A DNA stretch of 64,000 nt, taken from positions 5,193,552-5,257,551 of the forward strand of contig JASKMD010000018.1 of the NCBI GenBank assembly GCA_030144725.1, written 5' to 3'. Positions 46,891 through 56,391 of the stretch are shown in pieces. The position numbers and the translations under genes are program-made. Source of the stretch: Haematococcus lacustris. Taxonomy: Eukaryota; Chlorophyta; Chlorophyceae; Chlamydomonadales; Haematococcaceae. The notes beneath the pieces were generated by a model that saw nothing but the letters and a program-made list of their open reading frames with translations, was not told where the DNA came from and made no database searches. Numbering within the stretch: the stretch's first letter is position 1; each line of letters begins with the position of its first letter.

Positions 46891-47813
46891 GTGGTGTTGT
46901 CCATACAAGGGGCATGTGGCACACCACACCCAAGCATATGGCTAGATCTGGTGAGCCTCCACCATAGGTACCATCCGTAGTCTAGCTGGCTGTGACGCAT
47001 TGGGTGTGCAACACTGCCAGGCTTGCACCTGCTAGGCATGACCGTGATGCATACATGCAAGGGGGGTATGTAGCAGGTGGCAACCACGTTTGCAGCGTTA
47101 GCGCATCACCGCGTGGTGGTGTTGTCCATACAAGGGGCATGTGGCACACCACACCCAAGCACATGGCTAGATCTGGTGAGCCTCCACCATAGGTACCATC
47201 CGTAGTCTAGCTGGCTGTGACGCATTGGGTGTGCAACACTGCCAGGCTTGCACCTGCTAGGCATGACCGTGATGCATACATGCAAGGGGGGTATGTAGCA
47301 GGTGGCAACCACGTTTGCAGCGTTAGCGCATCACCGCGTGGTGGTGTTGTCCATACAAGGGGCATGTGGCACACCACACCCAAGCACATGGCTAGATCTG
47401 GTGAGCCTCCACCATAGGTACCATCCGTAGTCTAGCTGGCTGTGACGCATTGGGTGTGCAACACTGCCAGGCTTGCACCTGCTAGGCATGACCGTGATGC
47501 ATACATGCAAGGGGGGTATGTAGCAGGTGGCAACCACGTTTGCAGCGTTAGCGCATCACCGCGTGGTGGTGTTGTCCATACAAGGGGCATGTGGCACACC
47601 ACACCCAAGCATATGGCTAGATCTGGTGAGCCTCCACCATAGGTACCATCCGTAGTCTAGCTGGCTGTGACGCATTGGGTGTGCAACACTGCCAGGCTTG
47701 CACCTGCTAGGCATGACCGTGATGCATACATGCAAGGGGGGTATGTAGCAGGTGGCTACCACGTTTGGAGCATTAGCGCATCACCGCGTGGTGGTGTTGT
47801 CCATACAAGGGGC
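46891..47813 (+). repeat. 225-bp tandem repeat, four copies plus a partial
   Basis: Units start near 46,891, 47,117, 47,342 and 47,567, with a partial fifth from 47,792. The copies are almost identical; visible differences include GCATATGG versus GCACATGG. The array sits between the 3' ends of the two convergent KDZ-element genes and could hold both polyadenylation regions. The short frames within it repeat once per unit and are not genes. Confidence 0.95.
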
Positions 47814-47902
47814 GTAGGTATCAATTGAAAGAAGAGGACACACGGCTAATCACCATCACTCTCTTCATCATTACATCATGACCATTCACTGCATACAAAT
47901 CA

Positions 47903-50628
47903 CGGTGTGTGGCATGGAACTGAACGAAAGCTGAGGACAGCCTTGTGAAAGTTTTTGTACCATGCAACATTCTTCTCAGATGGGCTCAGAATTGTTGCTG
48001 ATTGCTGGTACAAGGCTGTCATCAGCTGGCGGTTGTTGAGGTCTTGTTGATTGGCCTGAAATTGACGAAGCGCCGCCATTGCCCTCTTCTGCAGTGCTCC
48101 CTTCCCCAAAGATAACACATCTGCAATCAGAGAGGATACATAAAGCTTTACACAAACAAACAATGTGGTATGGGTTACTCATGTACACAGACACACACAC
48201 TAACACATCCACAATCTGACCTTGGATAGTCGTAAGGCCGCTGTGCAGGCCTGTGTGCAAGGGGAGGGGTGGCTGCTGCTGCAGCCCTGGGCTGGTGAGC
48301 AGGGCAGAGGGCAAGGCTGGGGGCTGCTGCTGCTGCAGCCTTTGGCTGGTGAGCAGGGCAGAGCACAAGGCTGGGGGCTGCTGCTGCTGCTGCTGCAGCC
48401 TTTGGCTGGTGAGCAGGGCAGAGGGCAAGGCTGGGGGCTGCTGCTGCTGCTGCTGCAGCCTTGGGCTGGTGAGCAGGGCAGAGGACAAGGCAGGGGGCTG
48501 CTGCTGCTGCTGCTGCAGCCTAGGGCTGGTGAGCAGGGCAGAGGGCAAGGCTGGGGGCTGCTGCTGCTGCTGCTGCAGCCTTGGGCTGGTGAGCAGGGCA
48601 GAGCACAAGGCTGGGGGCTGCTGCTGCTGCTGCTGCAGCCTAGGGCTGGTGAGCAGGGCAGAGGGCAAGGCTGGGGGCTGCTGCTGCTGCTGCTGCAGCC
48701 TTGGGCTGGTGAGCAGGGAAGAGGGCAAGGCTGGGGGCTGCTGCTGCTGCTGCTGCAGCCTTGGGCTGGTGAGCAGGGCAGAGGACAAGGCAGGGGGCTG
48801 CTGCTGCTGCTGCTGCAGCCTAGGGCTGGTGAGCAGGGCAGAGGGCAAGGCTGGGGGCTGCTGCTGCTGCTGCTGCAGCCTAGGGCTGGTGAGCAGGGCA
48901 GAGGGCAAGGCTGGGGGCTGCTGCTGCTGCTGCTGCAGCCTTGGGCTGGTGAGCAGGGCAGAGGACAAGGCAGGGGGCTGCTGCTGCTGCTGCTGCAGCC
49001 TTGGGCTGGTGAGCAGGGCAGAGGGCAAGGCAGGGGGCTGCTGCTGCTGCTGCTGCAGCCTAGGGCTGGTGAGCAGGGCAGAGGGCAAGGCTGGGGGCTG
49101 CTGCTGCTGCTGCTGCAGCCTTGGGCTGGTGAGCAGGGCAGAGGGCAAGGCTGGGGGCTGCTGCTGCTGCTGCTGCAGCCTTGGGCTGGTGAGCAGGGCA
49201 GAGGGCAAGGCTGGGGGCTGCTGCTGCTGCTGCTGCAGCCTAGGGCTGGTGAGCAGGGCAGAGGGCAAGGCTGGGGGCTGCTGCTGCTGCTGCTGCAGCC
49301 TAGGGCTGGTGAGCAGGGCAGAGGGCAAGGCTGGTGGCTGCTGCTGCTGCTGCTGCAGCCTTGGGCTGGTGAGCAGGGCAGAGGGCAAGGCTGGGGGCTG
49401 CTGGTGCTGCTGCTGTAGCCCTGGGCTGGTGAGCAGGGCAGAGGGCAAGGCTGGGGTCTCCATCTGCAGCCCTGGGCTGGAGAGCAAGGCAGAGGACAAG
49501 GCAGGGGTCTCCTGTTGCAGCCCTGGGCTTATGAGCAGGGCAGAGGACAAGGAAGGGTGCTGCTGCTGCTGCTGCAGCCTTGGGCTGGTGAGCAGGGCAG
49601 AGGGCAAGGCTGGGGGCTGCTGCTGCTGCTGCTGCAGCCTTGGGCTGGTGAGCAGGGCAGAGGGCAAGGCTGGTGGCTGCTGCTGCTGCTGCTGCTGCAG
49701 CCTTGGGCTGGTGAGCAGAGCAGAGGGCAAGGCAGGGGGCTGCTGGTGCTGCTGCTGTAGCCCTGGGCTGGTGAGCAGGGCAGAGGGCAAGGCTGGGGTC
49801 TCCATCTGCAGCCCTGGGCTGGAGAGCAAGGCAGAGGACAAGGCAGGGGTCTCCTGTTGCAGCCCTGGGCTTATGAGCAGGGCAGAGGACAAGGAAGGGT
49901 GCTGCTGCTGCTGCTGCTGCTGCCCTGGGCTGGTGAGCAGGGCAGAGGACAAGGCAGGGGGTTGCTGCTGCATCCCTGGGCTGGTGAGCTGGGCAGAGGA
50001 CAAGGCGGGGGGCTGCTGTTGCTGCAACCCTGTCTCTGTGTGATGGTCAATGTGAGTGGTGAAGGGAGTATCAAGAGGGAGGTGCTCATGCTGCAGTTCT
50101 AGGCTAGTGGGCGAGTCTGGGAGGGGGTGGAGTCCTGGCTGCTGCATTGCTACCCTCTTTTGCCGCTTCTTTTCTGCACTCTTTCCAGGCCTTTCTGGGC
50201 AGTTGGCCTGCAGGGAAGAACATGTTGTCATGATGATGCGCTGGATGGGGCTGCTACACCAAGCCCACCTTCTTCTTTTTCAGTAACAGGAGTGTTTCCA
50301 ACCCCGTCTTGCCCTCATGAAGCATTTGGGCGATGAACGCCCAGCCCTCAGGCTCCTCACTACTAAGCTGTGTCAACATGAACAGTATGTCATCAAGCAC
50401 ACTTGGGTGTTTCTCGTGCACTTTGCTGAGGACTGGGCCGCGAGCAATCAATAAATCGCAACTCCTATTCTTGGCTGCGGAAAAGCCGATGAGCTCAAGC
50501 AATGGGTTGCGTTCACTGGCTCTTATAATGAAATCCTCAAATGAATTCCGCTTCCGGCTTTCGGCTTTCAGGCGCCTCCTCCTATCCTGCTTTTTGGCCT
50601 CGCTAGTACCACAACCATCTACTTCCAT
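47903..50628 (-). CDS. Gln/Pro-rich repeat protein of the KDZ element
   Basis: Minus strand, three exons: 50,628 to about 50,271 (ATG; KKQDRRRRLKAESRKR basic stretch; then a helical segment ending in LLLLKKKK); about 50,211 to 48,226 (ANCPERPGKSAEKKRQKR, then the repeat region); and about 48,121 to 47,903 (KGALQKRAMAALRQFQ, stop TGA). Splice junctions keep the frame. The middle exon consists of some 28 copies of a 20-residue unit built on LQQQQQQPPALPSALLTSPR. No known domain was recognised. The gene converges on the transposase and its start lies only about 40 bp inside the right terminal repeat. A role as accessory or DNA-binding protein of the element is inference from position and basic ends only. 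Confidence 0.65.
48270..49995 (-). repeat. 60-bp minisatellite inside a coding exon
   Basis: About 28 tandem units of 60 bp, with a few shorter ones at 49,450-49,560 and 49,795-50,010. The unit has no stop codon in the coding frame nor in at least two plus-strand frames. This produces opposite-strand frames of about 600 and 400 codons with no coding meaning. Confidence 0.95.
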
Positions 50629-51170
50629 AGCAAGGGCTCAAGTCGGGTTATCGCATAACAGGGCCTGGCTGGGCCTGGCAGGGAGTGAGCGGTCACATGT
50701 TGGGTGGCTGCGTCGATCGCAGTGTTCGACCTACAGTTGGCACACAGGTACTAAGAAATTGCAGGGTTGATGCAGCGTTAGCTGTTTGGTGCGTGTTTCA
50801 AATGTCCACCTAACTGGTGGACAAAATGTCCACAAGTTCGGTGGACATTTTACCGAGAGGATTGATTGCGAAAAGGAGGCTAGAATGATGAAGCGTGACG
50901 GGCGGGTACTGTCGTTAAAGTGCACGAACCGACGAAACCGACCGCCCCTCGCTGTCTCCTTTTGGGCTGCTGAGCAGCTCCCCTGACTGCTGTGAATGCG
51001 GGGTCTAATCGTGCTGGGTCACAACGAACAGCTACGCAGCCAGTGGCTCGGAACGGGAAAAAGTGCGTCGGTTGGCCGCGAATAATTCAAAATACAAAAT
51101 TTGCGAGTGCGAACAGGGCCCGAGTAAACTTAAACTTGCTCGGGGGTTGGGTCGTTGAGATACTCTCGAT

Positions 51171-54100
51171 GTCCCACTTCACGGAGCTGGCTGCACGAGC
51201 GTTCGCTTCAGTAGGCTTTAATTTATCCACCGTTGGGGGCGAGGAGCAAGCCCGTTTAGTCGCCCTCTACGTCCAAGCGCTGCAAACGCTGCCAGCGGCA
51301 CAACATGTGCAAGCGCAGCAGTCTCAAGCGCAGCTACAGGCGCAGCTTCAAGCACATGCACGGGCTCAAGCGCAAGCGCAAGGACTGCGATCTCATCTGG
51401 GGCATGTCGCTGGTGCTGGTGGCAGCCCTATCCTTGCAGCTATTGGCAGCCCTCTCCCTGCCATCCCGTCTACACCCCGCACCCCGCTTGCCCCGGGCAG
51501 CTTACAACCCACCACCTCCGAGGGTCACCCCGGCCATTGGCCATGCCAATCCGTGACAGCCCTGCCGCTCGCACCACGCCCTAGTGGAGGGTAGCGAAGG
51601 CTATCGCGGTAACTCGCGCGCGCTAAAACTCGCGTTTTAGACTGAAGCCTTGTCCCAGTACACCGCCCGCCACCAGGTCGAAACTTGAGATAGCGCAAAC
51701 AAGCAGCGACCCACCTACAAGAGCAGGGTGGCGAGGCGCTCCGTGGCGTCCGTAGCAAAGTTCGCACCATGGAGGCAGCAAGGTATATGTTCCCGCCACA
51801 GTGGGGGTTCCCGCCACAATGGAGGTTTCCGACACTGCCAAGGCAACTACTTACCAGCTTGGCACGTATCGCTTTATGGTGTGCCAGAGCAGCGCGACGT
51901 CGGGGTCCAGGAGGGCTCATCGCATTTTTCGGTATCAACTTCGCGCACAGTGCGAGAAGTGTAGCGATGAGGGCGCCTAGCGACTACACAGGGTCAAACC
52001 TGTCGGGGATACCCCCGAGGACGCCGCCAATCGCCCCCTGTGATGAGCTCGCCCCATGCCACAATCACCCTCTGTCACATGTTGTCATTGTATGTAACAC
52101 ACAAGGTGATGGAGCATGTCTTGGACCGCATCCCGGAATATAGACCCGCCCAGCTATCAGTGAAAGGTGGAAGCACGTGGAAAGGACCACTGGCCAAAAA
52201 GTTAATGGTCTTGACAAAAGCCCCGGAATGATGGGGTCTAGGCTTCAGCAGAGTGCACGGTAGCGAATTAAAGTCCACGCACGGTGCTGCTGACACCTTA
52301 GTGAGATGCTCTGCTTGCTTGGAGGGAGGGTTAGGCAGGTCTCGCGCCAGGTGTCAGGAAGGGCCCGGGCCATGAGGGGTCCCGACCCAACCCAGGGAAT
52401 CTTGCGCTTCGACCTGCGACCCACGTACGGTGGCACCCAGTTGAGCCCCAGGCTGCAGCGAGCGACCATGTTCACAGTCCGCGGGAATGGCGGGCGGTGA
52501 TCAAGTACAAGGCTTCAGTCCAAAACGCGAGTTTCAGCGCGCGTGACTTACCGCGATAGCCTCAGCTACCCTTCACTAGCGCGTGGTGTGAGCGGCAGGC
52601 CTGTCACGGATTGGCATGGCCAATGGCCGGGGTGACCCGAGGCCATCCTAACTCCTTCTGCTGGCAAGGAGAATCATGGCGGGTAGGGTAGAAGGGCCGC
52701 CCTAGGGTGCATTGTGCATTGCAGGACTACTAAATGTGCATTGCTCATTGTACAATGCAGGCTTACTGAAGAGCATGCCAAGGTCCACAAGTGAGAAACG
52801 TGTTCCAGTGCTTTTCTTGAGCCCACCAGTTGACCTGTTTGCCATGCCATATCCCACTTGCCTGTCTGCCTCATCTCTAGGTTTGTTGAGAAGGACTTGC
52901 TGCAGCTTGTGGAGCTGGTGACCGATGCTGTGTCACAACATGATGAAATAGAGAAGAATAGCCCCTGCTGGAAGCGCATTGGTGCAAGCATGAAGAGGGG
53001 TGCTGATGTGGTGTACAAGAAGTGGGCATGCCTCAAGCATGCCGCCAATGAGGTGAGTAGTAGTTTGCACGCAACATGGGGAGGCATGTGCTTTCATCTT
53101 CATCTAGTGGTGTGCGCCGGTGTTTGCATGTGTGCAATTCCTGCCCTTGGCTTCCGTGCTTTCTCTGTAGGTCAGCCATCCTAAAACTGGCCAGAACATG
53201 CCCTTTTTTAAGGACACAGCGGCCATGAAGGCGCTGAACATGCAGGTGAAGGACAAGTTCACTGCTCCGCTTGGAGCTGGGTTCACTCAGGCCGTATATG
53301 AAGGTGTCTTGGTGGCCACCGGCATGTCCAAGGATGAGGCGGTGAGTGTATTCCTTTAACCCTCCCACCGCTGCCAAGCCACCCACCCCTCCAAACCCCA
53401 CCCACTTCCAGCCAGCCCCCACAGCCAGAAGCCACAGCCAGAAGCCCCCACAGCCAGAAGCCACCACAGCCCCCACAGCCAGAAGCCACAGCCAGAAGAA
53501 AGTGGGCAATGACACTGTTTTTGGTCATAGGCAAAGCATGGCAAGATTGCGCTTGGGCTAAGTGACTACATGCCTCCCGGCGGCGGTGTCAAGGCGGTTG
53601 CTTCAGCAGTCAAGGCTGTGAAGACCAGCGAGGAGAGCGGCACGCCCACAAGCCTGCTGCAAGCCAAGCGTGCAAGCAAGCGCAAGGCGTCTCAGCCCAA
53701 CATGGGTGACCTTCTCAACATGTATGCTGACCGAACAGAGGCGCGTCGTGCACGGGTGAGTGTTTGTTGCACAGGCAGCCCACATGCTGCGCACATGCAG
53801 CCCACATGCAGCCTGGTCCAGCCCCTTGGGCTGATGCATGCACAGAGGGACATCATGGAGGACTACCAGCGTTCCATGGGGGCCTGGAGGAAGGAGTGTG
53901 CGCGTGTGCGCTCTGAGGATGCCGCTGCTGACCGGGCTGCTCTGCTGGAGCACATGAAGAGCGCCCGAGAGATCTGCCAGCAGGACCCTCTGAAGGTGTA
54001 TGACGACGAGATGGATAAGATGCAGAAGACCTGGCAGAAACACAAACCCAAGCTAGAGCTTCCAGAGAAGCCTGTGGAGCCGCACATGCCAGATGTGCCT

Positions 54101-54292
54101 GAGGAGGCCCCCAAGCTTAACGTGCCTGGACGGGGTGCTGGCAGTTCCAGGGGGAAGCGGGAGCAGGAGGGGTTTGATAGTGACGGTGATGGTGAGCCCT
54201 TGGGGATCCATGCCACGGGTGGTTGCCTCCAACCGCTCCAACCGCAGAGAATCAGAGAAAAAGAGAATACCAAAAAAGTCGCGAATAGGGCC
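51171..54292 (+). pseudogene. Myb/SANT-like transposon gene, interrupted by a foldback insertion
   Basis: Exon 1 starts at ATG 51,171 (MSHFTELAARAF, later Gln/Ala-rich) and is broken at 51,522 by the foldback element. Its end continues at 52,642-52,674 before a GT donor. Further exons are about 52,880-53,053 (ending KKWACLKHAANE), 53,172-53,340, 53,532-53,754 and 53,848 onwards (MEDYQRSMGAWRKE). They are in frame with each other. The W...I...KW spacing in the second exon suggests a Myb/SANT-type DNA-binding fold, which Harbinger elements commonly encode beside their transposase. No stop codon appears before the right terminal repeat at 54,292, so the 3' end is missing or reads into the flanking element. 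The family assignment is tentative. Confidence 0.55.
51523..52637. mobile_element. Foldback/MITE-like element inserted in an exon, 1,115 bp
   Basis: Long inverted arms start GGTCACCCCGGCCATTGGCC at 51,523 and end with the reverse complement at 52,637. They stay similar for over 100 bp. The element is flanked by CGAG at 51,519-51,522 and 52,638-52,641. The middle has no recognised gene. A single arm of the same family occurs at 33,235-33,565. Confidence 0.8.
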
Positions 54293-54771
54293 TATGCAAG
54301 GCGCGGGGTGGTCGGCAGTCGCGGTTCGCTGTTACTGTTGCTGTTGGTCCGACTGTCATCAGATGTGGAATTCATTGCAATGGGCGCACGCAGAGAAATC
54401 AGCGAAGAGGTTGGTCAAAATTTGAACACCTCGCCTCGCCTCGCCTGTCTCGCCGCATTGGAATCGCAAAATTCAAAATCGCCACATGCAGCCACATGGA
54501 GCCTCGCCTCGCCTCGCCTCGCCCCATTGGAATAGGGCCCTAAGGTGACAGGCTCTATGGTGACAGGCTCTATGGTGTGCCTCTATGGTGACAGGCTGCC
54601 CCACCCTTGGATGTACAGCTAGTCTCAGCGACACTTCAAGGTACAGCACTATGGCACTTGGTGTACTTAGTAAGATTAGACAAAAAACGCATCATGTGCT
54701 CTTGGACCGCGCAAATCATCGATGTTTCAGTCCTAACAAGCCTCTGATTCACTACAAATTGGCCCCCCATG

Positions 54772-55571
54772 TAGGGCGTGCCGGGTCTTAAGACCTGCCT
54801 GATGTTTTGGGTCCTAAAGGTCTTAAGACCGGTACTAGAGGTCTTAAGACCTGAAAGTAGCACTTATGCGAAAGGTCCCTAGATCGATTCCTGTCAGGGT
54901 CGGGTATGCTCACCTTCGGAGTGACAGAATGAAGTATCGCTAGTGGATTGGGCCAGTCTATCGGGGTTACAGGGTTAGGGATTACAACAGTGGCAGAGCC
55001 CGCAACGGCGGCTTGTGCAACATGCAACACACAATTTTACTGACGGTCGAGTGTGAGGGAGTGAGAGAGTTTGCGGCCTGACGCTGTGGCGCCCGTTCTT
55101 TGTAGAAACGGCATCATCGCACTGCGCTGAACAGGATGGGCGCCACAGCTCGGATCATGGCCGAGTTTGCGGCCTGGTCACTCGCTTACTGTGAGAGCAA
55201 CCTTGAAGCAAGGCGTGACTGCGGCTATGGTATATGGGTACTGTAAGCCTCATCACACTGTAAGCCTCATTTCGGGCGCTCCGGCGTGGTCGCGATATTT
55301 CCGATGGGTTGCCCTGGTGCACATCGACACTCAGACAATTACATCCGGCATAGGCCACTGCACTCTACTCATAGGTACTCATTTGTACTGCGAGCTTCGG
55401 CTGGAGGATGAGTGTCTTCGGTGTCGGGCGGTGTAAGACTGACAGGCGTAGTCATAGCGCTAGTGGCGCTGATGTGTGCCGCCGGTGGGCCGGTGAGGTC
55501 TTAAGACCCCGTTCAAAATCCTCAGGGTCTTAAGACCCGGGTCTTAATAGGACCTGGCCGGGAACGCCCTA
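54772..55571. mobile_element. hAT-like MITE, 800 bp
   Basis: The perfect 8-bp target duplication CCCCCATG is at 54,764-54,771 and 55,572-55,579. Ends start TAGGGCG, and several GGTCTTAAGACC palindromes lie near both ends (54,785-54,855 and 55,497-55,545). No coding capacity is recognised. Confidence 0.85.
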
Positions 55572-55992
55572 CCCCCATGGCCCCCCCGCGATTCACTACA
55601 TATTGGCCTCTGATTTACAGGCCATGTATGTTGCCTTGAATGCCTCTAAAGTTGCTTTGATTCATCTCTAATTCAGCGTTGATGGACCTCTAAACCACCC
55701 CACATTCAGAGCCCCATGAATCCCACGTAATCAGTACTGTATTGACTGCCATGAAACACCTCTGAATCGCCGCGTATCAGCGACCGCTGAAATTCCTCGC
55801 AATTACAGCGCTCTGAAAAAGTGCTAAGCTGCGGGTCATTAGAGGTACGAAACTTTCCGACGTTCATGACTCAAAGCCCTTTATTGAATACCGTATGCTC
55901 CTACTTTCCTCCAACCTCTTGTCTTCTGTTTCCGTGTTCCTCTTGCCTTCTGTTGGCTGTTGCTTCCTACCTCGACGGCGCTGCCCTCACCT

Positions 55993-56117
55993 CGTCGGAA
56001 AGTTTCGGACCTCTAAAAACCGGCGTTTAAGAGGGTTTTTGAGGCTTTTTAGAGGCTTTTCAGGGAGGCTTTTAATATGAAAAGGCTCTGATAAGGCGCA
56101 AATCAGAGGTCCGAAAC
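55993..56117. mobile_element. Short MITE sharing the outer element's end
   Basis: It starts with CGTCGGAAAGTTTCGGACC, identical to the 37,972 end, and closes with the inverse of GTTTCGGACCTCT at 56,117. CCCTCAC occurs on both sides and may be the target duplication, although the two ends are not the same length. CCACTAGCAG is repeated in tandem at 56,184-56,216. Confidence 0.5.
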
Positions 56118-56391
56118 CCCTCACAATCTCAGCCCCCTTGTCCCTCACTGAGGCCTCCATTTGAGCCGGATCAGAAGTACCCACTAGCAGCCACTAGCAG
56201 CCACTAGCAGCCACTAACTGGATCCGACTCAAACAGTGTTATTGGGCTGTGTGGAGTAAACCCAGTGCACATGGCACATGAGCCCGCCTACCACCTACAT
56301 TATTGCCTGACCCGAGGGCTATAGCGTAGAGTTGGCATGACCTGCATGCACTAATTGTAAGCTGATGACAGCTTAAAAGGGGGGGCACACA

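Larger units (their letters stand above)
43224..50902. mobile_element. KDZ transposon with long terminal inverted repeats, 7.7 kb
   Basis: The terminal inverted repeats are 43,224-43,469 and 50,671-50,902, about 240 bp each. They are similar throughout apart from small indels. Each contains a palindromic AAATGTCCACC/GGTGGACATTT cluster and ends in CCCGTCA. Between them are two convergent genes: an apparently intact KDZ transposase on the plus strand, and a Gln/Pro-rich protein on the minus strand starting just inside the right repeat. A 225-bp tandem array separates their 3' ends. No target duplication was found at these ends. The intact genes and good repeat match suggest a recent, possibly active element. 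Confidence 0.8.
42770..51120. mobile_element. Harbinger-like element with CGA duplication, host of the KDZ element
   Basis: Terminal repeats GGCCCTGTTCGCACTCG lie inverted at 42,770 and 51,120. They are flanked by CGA at 42,767-42,769 and 51,121-51,123. Apart from the KDZ element inside it, only about 670 bp remain, including imperfect 60-70 bp repeats at 42,865-43,010 (CTGCGTCTGAGTCCGCGGGG-like). An alternative is that these are the true ends of the KDZ transposon, but the longer inner repeats argue against it. Confidence 0.7.
42519..54292. mobile_element. PIF/Harbinger-like element with TAT duplication carrying a Myb/SANT-like gene
   Basis: A 29-bp perfect terminal inverted repeat starts GGCCCTATTCGCGAC at 42,519, and its partner ends at 54,292. 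Both sides are flanked by TAT (42,516-42,518 and 54,293-54,295). Without the inner element at 42,770-51,120 and the foldback at 51,523-52,637 the element is about 2.3 kb. It carries one gene, on the plus strand, resembling the Myb/SANT-type accessory protein of Harbinger elements. No DDE transposase of its own was found, so it depends on another copy or has lost that gene. Confidence 0.8.
41630..54540. mobile_element. PIF/Harbinger-like element with TAA duplication, 12.9 kb including inserts
   Basis: Ends read GG(C/G)CCCTATTCCAATG followed by GAGGCGAGGCGAGG, inverted at 41,630 and 54,540. Both are flanked by TAA (41,627-41,629 and 54,541-54,543). GGCC-type ends with a 3-bp duplication are typical of PIF/Harbinger elements. 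After removing the element nested at 42,519-54,292 only about 1.1 kb remains, so it was a small, probably non-autonomous element before being invaded. Confidence 0.75.
37972..55862. mobile_element. Candidate outermost element of the nest, 17.9 kb
   Basis: CGTCGGAAAGTTTCGGACC at 37,972 is matched, inverted and with one mismatch, at 55,862. Just inside both ends there are many short motifs of the AGAGGTGATTCAG type (38,100-38,400 and 55,600-55,850). The same end sequence starts a small element at 55,993. No target duplication was found, so the two ends might come from different copies. All the elements listed from 40,226 to 55,571 lie within these limits. The 38.0-40.2 kb part codes for nothing I recognise. 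Confidence 0.45.

Noticed and set aside
48270..49995. Regular 60-bp spacing suggests a CRISPR array, and plus-strand frames of about 600 and 400 codons (Cys- or Leu/Gly-rich) look like genes
   Set aside because: There are no unique spacers between repeats, the unit is a continuous coding minisatellite in a minus-strand exon, and the plus-strand frames exist only because the unit has no stop codons.
42770..51120. The 42,770/51,120 ends as the real ends of the KDZ transposon
   Set aside because: They are only 17 bp with a 3-bp duplication of Harbinger type, whereas the inner pair at 43,224/50,902 is some 240 bp and closely brackets both KDZ genes. Not fully excluded.
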